DNA of 5,679 nucleotides from Pyrobaculum sp. (GTDB lineage: Archaea; Thermoproteota; Thermoprotei; Thermoproteales; Thermoproteaceae). Made by a program: the position numbers and the translations under genes. This document shows positions 1 through 5,286 of the stretch, piece by piece (the first letter of the stretch is position 1; every line of letters begins with the position of its first letter). The notes under the pieces were generated by a model that was not told the origin of the DNA, made no database searches, and was given only the letters and a program-made list of their open reading frames with translations. Where the stretch lies: contig WYEI01000269.1 in assembly GCA_009903905.1 (NCBI GenBank), forward strand, positions 1-5,679. Reading direction: 5' to 3'.

Positions 1-70
1 TCACCTCGCCGCGCTCCTCCTCCACGGCGTCCCACGGCACCTCCGCCTCGCGGTAGAGAGCCTCCGGCAC
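1..70 (-). CDS. Partial minus-strand gene leaving the window on the left; product unknown
   Basis: Read from the minus strand, a frame with host-like GC-rich codons starts at a GTG at 70 and continues past base 1. It gives 23 visible residues beginning VPEALYREAEVPW, rich in Glu. The frame stays open further upstream (to about 120) but has no ATG there. A second in-frame GTG lies at 40. Both GTGs sit inside GGAGGTG, so Shine-Dalgarno-like sequence and start overlap and the true start is uncertain. The stretch is about 73% GC, unlike the restriction gene next door. One possibility is an independent gene with a divergent promoter near 125-134. The other is that it is the continuation of the frame starting at 5290, with the intervening DNA inserted between them (see findings). 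I do not recognise the family. The coding call rests on amino-acid plausibility and composition only. Confidence 0.4.
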   Translation of the reverse strand, partial: MPEALYREAEVPWDAVEEERGEV

Positions 71-75
71 CTCCC
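65..75. repeat. Left copy of an 11-bp imperfect direct repeat at the island edges
   Basis: CGGCACCTCCC here matches CGGCGCCTCCC at 5243-5253 in 10 of 11 positions, in the same orientation. Both copies sit where GC-rich flank gives way to the island. They could be attachment-site or target-duplication remnants. The match is short and GC-rich, so chance is possible. Confidence 0.35.
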
Positions 76-124
76 TGCTTCGGCTGAGCGGAGACGCAGG
101 AAGCCGCCTCGTACGCCTACGGGG

Positions 125-134
125 TAATATATCA
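125..134 (-). promoter_or_regulatory. Possible divergent TATA box for the left-end gene
   Basis: On the minus strand this reads TGATATATTA, a plausible archaeal TATA element. Transcription would start about 27 bases further along, near 100, leaving a leader of about 30 bases before the GTG at 70. It lies back to back with the stronger TATA box at 148-155, so the stretch would be a divergent promoter region. AT-rich sequence gives such matches easily. Confidence 0.25.
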
Positions 135-147
135 ATTCAAAGCGACA

Positions 148-155
148 TTATAAAT
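148..155 (+). promoter_or_regulatory. TATA box of the restriction-modification gene
   Basis: TTATAAAT is centred about 27 bases before the ATG at 179. In archaea the TATA box centre lies about 26-27 bases upstream of the transcription start, so the start of transcription would coincide with the start codon. The messenger would then be leaderless, which fits the absence of a Shine-Dalgarno sequence before 179. Confidence 0.7.
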
Positions 156-178
156 TATTCGTCACAGCGGTTACTGTT

Positions 179-3100
179 ATGGCATCTACGCGTGAAGTCG
201 CTATTCAAGATAGGTTGTACACGATTATATCGAGCTTCATTGGTAAATATAAGATCGGTGGGATTGAATTGACTGTTGAGCGCGAGTACCCTGTTGACAA
301 TAAGAGAATTGACATAGCAGTACTGGTAAAGGATAAGCAAATCCCGATACTCATTATCGAGACTAAGAGGAAGTACATTGAGAGAGATACGTACAGGACT
401 AGCCCGAAAATAACGCCGCTCAGCAGGTCCGTGATTGGACAAGCGCTGTGCTACGCCAAATTTGTTAAGGATAGCCTTGGGCTTTATAAAACCCCATTTT
501 TCGCCACGGCCAACATCGACGGGATATTCGTGTTCTCACCAATAGAGGACCCAGGCGCATTTGTAGACGTCAACGCGTGTAGGGATGGGAGGTATGAAGA
601 TGCTATAAAGCCTGGAAAGTACAACGAACTGCAGAAGTACAGGTTCAGGTACTACAGGCCCACGGAATCTGAGGTACAGACAATGATTGATAACGTCGCT
701 AGCTCCTGGCTAAATACGGAGGCTATCGGCCAGCTTAGGGTTAACCTAGGCAACTGGTTCATTGAACAGCTAAGGCTGGGCTTCATTGAGGCGCTGTTGA
801 ACATATACGGCGTCGGCGACTATCTGAAAAGCGAACTCAGCCGCGACTCCAGCTACTGGAGCCGCCTCGACGAGTTGGCCAGGAGTCATGGATATAAAAA
901 TGGACTGGCGGACATAGTCGGCAAAAACCTCGAAACGGTCGACAACTTAGCTAGGATGATGCTCTATGTCCTCATGAACAAAATCATATTCTACAAAGTC
1001 CTTGAAACGCACTATAAGCTACCTCAGTTAAAGCCCTTCTGCGCATCTGTAAATTACTCTACGAATAAGTATCTGCAGACCCTAAGGAATTATTTTAACA
1101 ACGTCCTCATTGTTACTCAAGACTTCGAGCCGATATTCACCACGGGACTCTTTGATGAGTTGAGACTTCCTGATGACCCCGAGGTTTGTAGGGTTATTGA
1201 TGATTTAATACATCTAGTCGATGAGGTTGGCGCAATAAATATCGGCGACATAATCGGCTATATTTATGAGCAACTGATACCTGCCGAGGAGAGGCACAGA
1301 CTTGGTCAATTCTACACACCGCCAGCGATAGCCAGGCTGATAGTGAAGTGGAGCGCGAGGAAGCCCACGGACGTGATTCTGGACCCAGGTTGCGGCTCTG
1401 GCACATTCCTAATAGAGGCCTACCCAAGGTTATATGAGTTGAAAACCGGTAAAACTCTACGAGAGGGTAGGCCAAGTAGGGAGATTCACGAGGCAATTCT
1501 GAGCCAATTATACGGCGTAGACATCAATCCGTTCCCACTACACCTAACCGCCGTGAACCTGGCAATGAGGAATGCAAGGAACCCAAGCTCAAACATGAAT
1601 GTTATACATCAAGATTTCTTCACAATATTACCGGAACAGCAGGTATTGGCCGGCTACACAACGGTAACTATTAACGGCGTAAGGCCTAGATGCATACCTC
1701 TTCCGAAAACCTTCGACGCTGTGATTGGAAACCCGCCATATACTAGGTGGGTGGAGATACCCGACAAAACACAAAGAATGATACTGCAGAACTTATTACC
1801 GCAGTTTCCCACGTACGACCTCAGGCCCGACCCTAATCGTGGTAGAGAGCCGGGCATCTACGTTTACTGGGTTATGCACGCCACGAGGTTCCTAAAGGAG
1901 GGCGGCAGGCTGGGGATGATTATAAGCAACATGTGGATGCAGACGGATTACGGCATCGAGTTTGGGAAATTTCTGCTTGACAACTATAAGATCAAGGCTT
2001 TAGTTGACGTATCGTATAGGTTATTCACGGCGTTGATAAGCACGGTGATAATACTAGCCGAGAGGGCCGGCGACGAAAAGGAGAGGGCTCAGAATAAGGT
2101 CCTCTTAGTCAGGGTGCCACCAATCGATAGCAAGCTAAGCAATGCAGACGTCGAGAAAAGACTTGAGCAAGTTTTCGACTGCCTCGCGAAAACCATCGAC
2201 GAGGGTACCTATGAATTTAGCGAAACCAAGTTGAAGGAGTGTAGCAAACTCGGCGTTTGGTACCGCTTCATCGAGCAGGGACAAATGCCCAAGGATAGGA
2301 AGTGGATTGGGCTATTCTTTGGTGGCGTGGATGTCGTGAATAGTCTTGAGGAATTGGCTAACGAGGGCAAATTAATGATTAGGGCCAGTGAGTGGTTTAA
2401 GCCTAGTAGGGGTAATAGTGTTTGGTCTATTTGGGCTCTCGATCACGGTAGAAGGCCTGACATAGGCGCTAAGGAGTTCTTCTACTTCGGTGAGGGGAAG
2501 ATTGATAAGTGGCAGGAGGTGCATGGCCAGTTTGGGAGTAAGATCATTGATTGCCTAGCGCCAGCGATCACGAGGTCTCAGTGGATTAAGACCTTTACAT
2601 TTACTAGGGATGATTGGGAGGAGCTGAGGAGGGGTGGTAAGGATGTCTACCTCTTCATCTGTCACAAGCCCAGGGGCGAGTTGCCAAGTGAAGTTGCCGA
2701 GTACGTTAGGTGGGGCGAGTCGGGTGAGTGTAGAACCAAGATTAGGGGCACGAGGGGTGGCGGCAGGAAGTGTAGCGAGGCAGTTGCATGCAAGGCTAGG
2801 GAGGGGGCGCGTAGGTGGTTCTACGGCTGGTACGACCTAGGCGGCTACGTACCAACACCAATAATGGCGGTACGCCAAGCTAGGTATCGCCCGCAATTCT
2901 TCCTGGTTAAAATGCCGTTAGTTACTTATGATGCTATAGTAACATTTATACCCAGGGTGAGAGTTAGAGTTGGCGGTTGGGTTTTTGACCCAGGTGAGTA
3001 TAAGGGCGTTATTGGCGAGGTTAATAGTAACGTGGAGCTTGATGAGGTTGAGGTTAAGGCGTTGTTGGCTTACCTGAATTCAACATTCAATTGGCTGTGG

Positions 3101-3586
3101 CTTGAGCAGAATGCCAGATACGTCGCTAAAGGCCCCCTGGGACTAGAGGTTAATATTGCTGAGAGGATGCCGATACTCAATGTCAAGGCTATTGATAGGG
3201 GCAGGGTCGAGGAGTTGGCCAAGCTCTTTGATGAGCTTGAGGCTGAGGCTAGGAGGCTTATGGGACTTAAGCCGGTGACTAATGATCCACCTGGTGATGA
3301 GGAGGGGGAGGAGGAAGAGGGGGTTGGTGGACCTAAGCTTGAGATGTTTAGGCAGTTGAGGCCCATTTTCGGGAAGATCGATGCTAAGATTGCGGAGGTG
3401 CTGGGCATCGACATCGATGTTGATGCGTTGTGGGGCCAGGCCTGGGAGATGATGGAGAGGAGGGTTAAGGGCGCGGAGAGGGTGGCCAGGCCCGGTGCGC
3501 CGCCTATGGCCGAGGAGAAGTCTGGTGAGGGCAGAAGGAAGCGCAAGAAGGGCGGTGGGTCAGCGCCACTAACCTCGTTCTTTTAA
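179..3586 (+). CDS. Type IIG restriction-modification enzyme: fused PD-(D/E)xK nuclease, N6-adenine methyltransferase and target recognition domain
   Basis: A single 1135-residue chain that should both cut unmodified DNA and methylate adenine in its recognition site. The N-terminal nuclease (about 1-165) shows D45 (KRIDIAV), E61-T-K63 after a hydrophobic strand (PILIIETKRK) and Q88 in GQALCYA, a complete PD-(D/E)xK core of the HsdR-N kind. A helical connector follows (about 165-370). The gamma-class N6 methyltransferase has motif X GQFYTPPAIARL (376-387), motif I LDPGCGSGTF (401-410, S-adenosylmethionine binding), acidic D448 in YGVDINPF, D479 in HQDF, and the catalytic motif IV FDAVIGNPPY (512-521). 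The target recognition part spans about 700-1000 and ends in LLAYLNSTFNWLWLEQNARY (962-981), typical of Eco57I-type enzymes. Then come an acidic linker (about 1037-1047), a helical segment, and a basic tail ending PLTSFF. There is no helicase and no separate specificity gene, so Type I and Type ISP are unlikely. All motifs look intact. The ATG at 179 is supported by TATA spacing. Codon usage changes near residue 700. Specificity cannot be predicted. Confidence 0.93.
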   Translation: MASTREVAIQDRLYTIISSFIGKYKIGGIELTVEREYPVDNKRIDIAVLVKDKQIPILIIETKRKYIERDTYRTSPKITPLSRSVIGQALCYAKFVKDSLGLYKTPFFATANIDGIFVFSPIEDPGAFVDVNACRDGRYEDAIKPGKYNELQKYRFRYYRPTESEVQTMIDNVASSWLNTEAIGQLRVNLGNWFIEQLRLGFIEALLNIYGVGDYLKSELSRDSSYWSRLDELARSHGYKNGLADIVGKNLETVDNLARMMLYVLMNKIIFYKVLETHYKLPQLKPFCASVNYSTNKYLQTLRNYFNNVLIVTQDFEPIFTTGLFDELRLPDDPEVCRVIDDLIHLVDEVGAINIGDIIGYIYEQLIPAEERHRLGQFYTPPAIARLIVKWSARKPTDVILDPGCGSGTFLIEAYPRLYELKTGKTLREGRPSREIHEAILSQLYGVDINPFPLHLTAVNLAMRNARNPSSNMNVIHQDFFTILPEQQVLAGYTTVTINGVRPRCIPLPKTFDAVIGNPPYTRWVEIPDKTQRMILQNLLPQFPTYDLRPDPNRGREPGIYVYWVMHATRFLKEGGRLGMIISNMWMQTDYGIEFGKFLLDNYKIKALVDVSYRLFTALISTVIILAERAGDEKERAQNKVLLVRVPPIDSKLSNADVEKRLEQVFDCLAKTIDEGTYEFSETKLKECSKLGVWYRFIEQGQMPKDRKWIGLFFGGVDVVNSLEELANEGKLMIRASEWFKPSRGNSVWSIWALDHGRRPDIGAKEFFYFGEGKIDKWQEVHGQFGSKIIDCLAPAITRSQWIKTFTFTRDDWEELRRGGKDVYLFICHKPRGELPSEVAEYVRWGESGECRTKIRGTRGGGRKCSEAVACKAREGARRWFYGWYDLGGYVPTPIMAVRQARYRPQFFLVKMPLVTYDAIVTFIPRVRVRVGGWVFDPGEYKGVIGEVNSNVELDEVEVKALLAYLNSTFNWLWLEQNARYVAKGPLGLEVNIAERMPILNVKAIDRGRVEELAKLFDELEAEARRLMGLKPVTNDPPGDEEGEEEEGVGGPKLEMFRQLRPIFGKIDAKIAEVLGIDIDVDALWGQAWEMMERRVKGAERVARPGAPPMAEEKSGEGRRKRKKGGGSAPLTSFF

Positions 3587-3680
3587 GGCACTTTTGCATA
3601 GAGACACTGTGTAGAGAACTATACCTTTGTGGGCTTGAGGAACCTCTGTTTGTCATAGTATCCCGACGGCGCCACCTAGA

Positions 3681-3697
3681 TCTTTTGTTTTTACCTT
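3681..3697 (+). terminator. T-rich stretch, possible archaeal terminator
   Basis: TCTTTTGTTTTTACCTT lies about 95 bases after the restriction gene stop. Archaeal RNA polymerase commonly terminates at runs of T in the coding strand without a hairpin, and this is the densest T-run between the two genes. It is also just upstream of the zinc-ribbon gene, so it could instead belong to that promoter. Confidence 0.4.
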
Positions 3698-3716
3698 AAA
3701 CAATAGTAGTAAATTT
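3696..3716 (+). promoter_or_regulatory. Weak candidate promoter for the zinc-ribbon gene
   Basis: The stretch holds AT-rich TATA-like sequence (TTAAACAATA at 3696-3705, AGTAAATTTT at 3708-3717) at about the right distance for a start at or just before the ATG at 3735. Neither is a good TATA match. A GGAG at 3718-3721 is 13 bases from the ATG, too far for an ordinary Shine-Dalgarno element. Confidence 0.25.
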
Positions 3717-3734
3717 TGGAGCAAAATAAATCTC

Positions 3735-3911
3735 ATGAAGTGCCCCTACTGCGGCTCTCCTAACGTGGAGAGGATGAAGGAGTGGGACATGCCGAAGAGA
3801 GGGTACCACGTCGTTCACTACGTGTGTAGGAGCTGTGGAGGCCGCTTCAACCACTACGTGGGCAAGGGGAGGGAGTTCGTGCTGAGGGTGGGCTTCAAGA
3901 AGAGGAGTTGA
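3735..3911 (+). CDS. Small zinc-ribbon protein, function unknown
   Basis: This encodes 58 residues starting MKCPYCGSPNVERMKEW and ending in a basic tail (FKKRS). Four cysteines form two knuckles, C3-P-Y-C6 and C31-R-S-C34, with 24 residues between them. That is a standard zinc ribbon. The pattern CPYCGS...N-V followed by C-x-x-C-G-x-x-F resembles stand-alone crenarchaeal zinc ribbons and the N-terminal zinc ribbon of some transposases. The protein is probably a nucleic-acid-binding or protein-binding module (inference). GC content is higher than in the restriction gene (about 60%), more like host DNA. The gene stands alone: 148 bases separate it from the restriction gene and about 330 from the next gene. 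No helix-turn-helix or catalytic domain follows, so it is not a transposase remnant of any length. The antisense frame over the same bases has a far less convincing protein. Confidence 0.8.
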   Translation: MKCPYCGSPNVERMKEWDMPKRGYHVVHYVCRSCGGRFNHYVGKGREFVLRVGFKKRS

Positions 3912-3969
3912 CGAGGAAACAGGCAAGGTCTCGCCCTACCGCCTTTTAGCGAGTAACAGCGGCCGCGAG

Positions 3970-4160
3970 CTATTGCGTGCATGGGCCGACCCAGAGCTCC
4001 AGCTTGATCTCAGCACATCGCGCGCCTAGGGTCCTGCCCAGCGCATTACAGGTGGGCAGGACCTCCTCTACGAGGCGGGAGAACGCGTGGAGTCCGTCTC
4101 TGTGCCGTAGATCCGTATGCCCGTTCTCACCGTTATGCGTCCCAGCTTTATAGTTGCTTT
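3970..4160 (-). pseudogene. Possible decayed minus-strand gene (frameshifted)
   Basis: This stretch has no plus-strand gene but is 63-68% GC, like host coding DNA. On the minus strand one frame reads IKLGRITVRTGIRIYGTETD and then stops at a TAG (4068-4070). The neighbouring frame reads AFSRLVEEVLPTC, followed by GARCAEIKLELWVG, and stops at a TAG (3970-3972). Joining the frames near 4085 gives a protein-like chain of about 60 residues. Neither frame has an ATG. A TATA-like TATAAAG lies on the minus strand at 4146-4152. No family is recognised, and GC-rich DNA gives open frames by chance, so the call is weak. Confidence 0.22.
4030..4063. repeat. Perfect 11-bp inverted repeat (hairpin)
   Basis: GGTCCTGCCCA at 4030-4040 is exactly complementary to TGGGCAGGACC at 4053-4063, with a 12-base loop (4041-4052). 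A G-T wobble could add one more pair outside. It lies in the 300-base gap between the zinc-ribbon gene and the membrane operon. No T-run follows on the plus strand. It could be a structured RNA element, a protein-binding site, or a by-product of the decayed gene it overlaps. Confidence 0.7.
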
Positions 4161-4215
4161 CTCAGTCCTGCGGTTTTAAGAGATGAGCAACACCATGCCA
4201 GATGTGGTATTAAAA

Positions 4216-4224
4216 TTTATAAAA
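4216..4224 (+). promoter_or_regulatory. Strong TATA box of the membrane-protein operon
   Basis: TTTATAAAA is a near-consensus archaeal TATA box, preceded by the A-rich TAAAA (4211-4215) in the position of the BRE. Its centre is 27 bases before the ATG at 4247, which predicts a leaderless transcript starting on that ATG. This decides the start of the first operon gene. Confidence 0.8.
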
Positions 4225-4246
4225 GTCTGCAGCGAACTTGTATCTA

Positions 4247-4495
4247 ATGATATTGGTCTTGGTCTTATCGGTCTTGGCGGTCGCCGCGGTCGCCATCCTT
4301 CTATTGCGATACCTCCTCACTCACCCGTTAGGCTGTAGAAGCGTAGTAGGCGTCTCCTTTACAAACAAGATCGTTTTCGTGACGCGTGTAGACAACTGCG
4401 TAGTTAAGAAATACTTAGCGAAAGGCTGGAAACCCATGGAGGTAGGCGGAGTGTCTCTGTTGCAGGAGAGATCCAGAGAAGTAACCCATGATTGA
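4247..4495 (+). CDS. Small single-pass membrane protein, first gene of a two-gene operon, unknown function
   Basis: This encodes 82 residues. The start is set at the ATG at 4247 because it lies exactly one leaderless spacing from the TATA box. An in-frame TTG at 4238 would fall upstream of the predicted transcript. Residues 1-24 form a strongly hydrophobic helix (MILVLVLSVLAVAAVAILLL, then RYLL). It has no charged residue before R21, so it is probably a membrane anchor with the rest in the cytoplasm, though an uncleaved signal-like helix is possible. The remainder (about 58 residues) alternates short strands (SVVGVSF, KIVFVTRV) with a basic stretch (VKKYLAKGWKP) and contains two cysteines, C30 and C51. 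This could be a small beta-rich domain. Its last 8 bases overlap the start of the next gene, so the two are co-transcribed and probably translationally coupled. I do not recognise the family. Confidence 0.7.
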   Translation: MILVLVLSVLAVAAVAILLLRYLLTHPLGCRSVVGVSFTNKIVFVTRVDNCVVKKYLAKGWKPMEVGGVSLLQERSREVTHD

Positions 4496-5030
4496 AACTC
4501 TTATTGAAATAATTACCAAGCTGGCCGCTCTCGCAACGTACGGCTCTGTCTGGCTAGCGTTAATTATATCGCTGATCGTGACGTATGAATTAATAGCCAG
4601 GAGGGTCAGAGAAGCATTAGCCTCGGTCGTCGACGGCACAAATCAAGCTCTGTCTATACTCCTATCTGAACTTAGAGCTAGGAACATAATACCATATGAA
4701 GTGGTCAGGGATGTCCTAGACAGGCTTCCAAAGTCGCGTGGTGTGGTGACCGTTATGCGTGCTGGGGAGGGCGCTAGAATGGCAAAGTTCAAGTACTTAC
4801 GTCTTAGCGATATCGAAAAGGCTAAGGCTATTCTGAGCAAGAAAGAGCTAAGTGAGGAGGACGTCACCGAGCTTAATCGCATCGCTCACCTGATTTTTTA
4901 TGAGTGGAAAAGGAAAACTGCGCGTAGCGACTTGTTGACGGCGTACATTCTTCTGCGACTAATTGTCTCCTCTCGGCATTCCGAGAAGCCGGCTCAGCGA
5001 AGTCAAACTTCAGAAGGCGCCAAGAGTTAA
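4488..5030 (+). CDS. Membrane-anchored helical protein, second gene of the operon, unknown function
   Basis: This encodes 180 residues from an ATG that overlaps the end of the preceding gene by 8 bases. The N-terminus carries one transmembrane helix (about 12-35, with the core VWLALIISLIVTYELI) followed by ARRVRE. By the positive-inside rule the long C-terminal part faces the cytoplasm. That part is largely helical and charged: one helix about 38-65, a Gly-containing turn (SRGVVTVMRAGEGARM), then helices around LSDIEKAKAILSKKELSEED and LNRIAHLIFYEWKRK, and a more hydrophobic helix (LLTAYILLRLIV, about 149-160). The last 20 residues are polar and probably disordered. No enzymatic motif is visible. 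GC content is low (about 40% in the first part), unlike the flanks, which suggests acquired DNA. The overlap suggests a functional partnership with the upstream gene, perhaps a membrane complex (inference). Confidence 0.8.
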   Translation: MIETLIEIITKLAALATYGSVWLALIISLIVTYELIARRVREALASVVDGTNQALSILLSELRARNIIPYEVVRDVLDRLPKSRGVVTVMRAGEGARMAKFKYLRLSDIEKAKAILSKKELSEEDVTELNRIAHLIFYEWKRKTARSDLLTAYILLRLIVSSRHSEKPAQRSQTSEGAKS

Positions 5031-5073
5031 CAGGCGATGCATACTGGGTCAAAGGAGACTGAGGAGCCTCGAC

Positions 5074-5089
5074 AACGCCATAGGGCGTT
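5074..5089. repeat. Small inverted repeat after the membrane operon
   Basis: AACGCC (5074-5079) and GGCGTT (5084-5089) are complementary across a 4-base loop, with TT just after it. It lies 44 bases past the stop at 5030 and could help end the transcript. A 6-bp stem occurs readily by chance and archaeal termination does not usually need hairpins. Confidence 0.3.
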
Positions 5090-5140
5090 TGGCATAACAA
5101 ACCTCGCATCCCATTCATCCCACCTACACAGTTGCTGTGG

Positions 5141-5242
5141 ATGGTTACTCTCCATTTCCGCGCCGTCTACGAGAGCTGTAGCGACCTAAACGGCGAGGGG
5201 TGCAGGATGGCTCTGCTGAAGCTGTACTACTACCACTACTAG
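5141..5242 (+). CDS. Short open frame of 33 codons, possible gene fragment
   Basis: An ATG frame gives 33 residues starting MVTLHFRAVYESCSDLNGEG and ending LLKLYYYHY, with two cysteines and an aromatic tail. The frame is open upstream to about 5084, so it could be the end of a longer degraded gene. No TATA box or Shine-Dalgarno element precedes it. The tail is encoded by a TAC/CAC trinucleotide run (5225-5239). Its stop codon ends one base before the edge repeat at 5243-5253. It could equally be a chance frame. Confidence 0.2.
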   Translation: MVTLHFRAVYESCSDLNGEGCRMALLKLYYYHY

Positions 5243-5253
5243 CGGCGCCTCCC
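5243..5253. repeat. Right copy of the 11-bp imperfect direct repeat
   Basis: CGGCGCCTCCC, the partner of 65-75, with one mismatch at the fifth base. On the minus strand it encodes RE-A-P, in the same frame as the RE-V-P of the left copy. Confidence 0.35.
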
Positions 5254-5274
5254 GCGGCCGGGCATGGCCGCGGG
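5251..5274. repeat. Perfect 9-bp GC-only inverted repeat
   Basis: CCCGCGGCC (5251-5259) and GGCCGCGGG (5266-5274) pair perfectly across a 6-base loop. It partly overlaps the edge repeat at 5243-5253 and the truncated minus-strand frame. It could be a transcription block between converging genes, a recombinase or regulator site, or a consequence of very high GC content. Confidence 0.55.
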
Positions 5275-5286
5275 CCTCAAACTGCC

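Larger units (their letters stand above)
3912..4215. other. Gap of about 300 bases between the zinc-ribbon gene and the membrane operon
   Basis: No intact gene is seen on either strand. The gap holds a short T-run after the zinc-ribbon gene (CCTTTTAG at 3942-3949), the GC-rich stretch with the possible decayed minus-strand gene, the 11-bp hairpin, and an increasingly AT-rich end that leads into the TATA box at 4216. I found no tRNA fold. Confidence 0.6.

Noticed and set aside
3070..3546. Long minus-strand open frame of 158 codons opposite the end of the restriction gene
   Set aside because: It is Ser/Pro/Leu-rich low-complexity translation of purine-rich coding DNA, with no domain, and lies wholly antisense to a well-supported gene.
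179..3586. BREX PglX, Type I HsdM or Type ISP identity for the large enzyme
   Set aside because: The intact N-terminal PD-(D/E)xK nuclease does not fit PglX or HsdM. The lack of helicase motifs excludes Type ISP. No other BREX or Type I gene is nearby.
3619..3675. Minus-strand GTG frame of 18 residues reading VAPSGYYDKQRFLKPTKV
   Set aside because: It looks protein-like but is very short, has an in-frame stop just upstream, and has no promoter or ribosome site. Noted only as a possible scrap of a lost gene.
4238..4246. TTG start for the first membrane gene, adding three residues
   Set aside because: The TATA box at 4216-4224 predicts transcription starting at the ATG at 4247, so the TTG would not be in the messenger.
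4129..4760. A 12-base direct repeat, ACCGTTATGCGT, at 4129-4140 and 4749-4760
   Set aside because: About one 12-base repeat is expected by chance in a window of this size, and the second copy lies in the coding part of the 180-residue protein.
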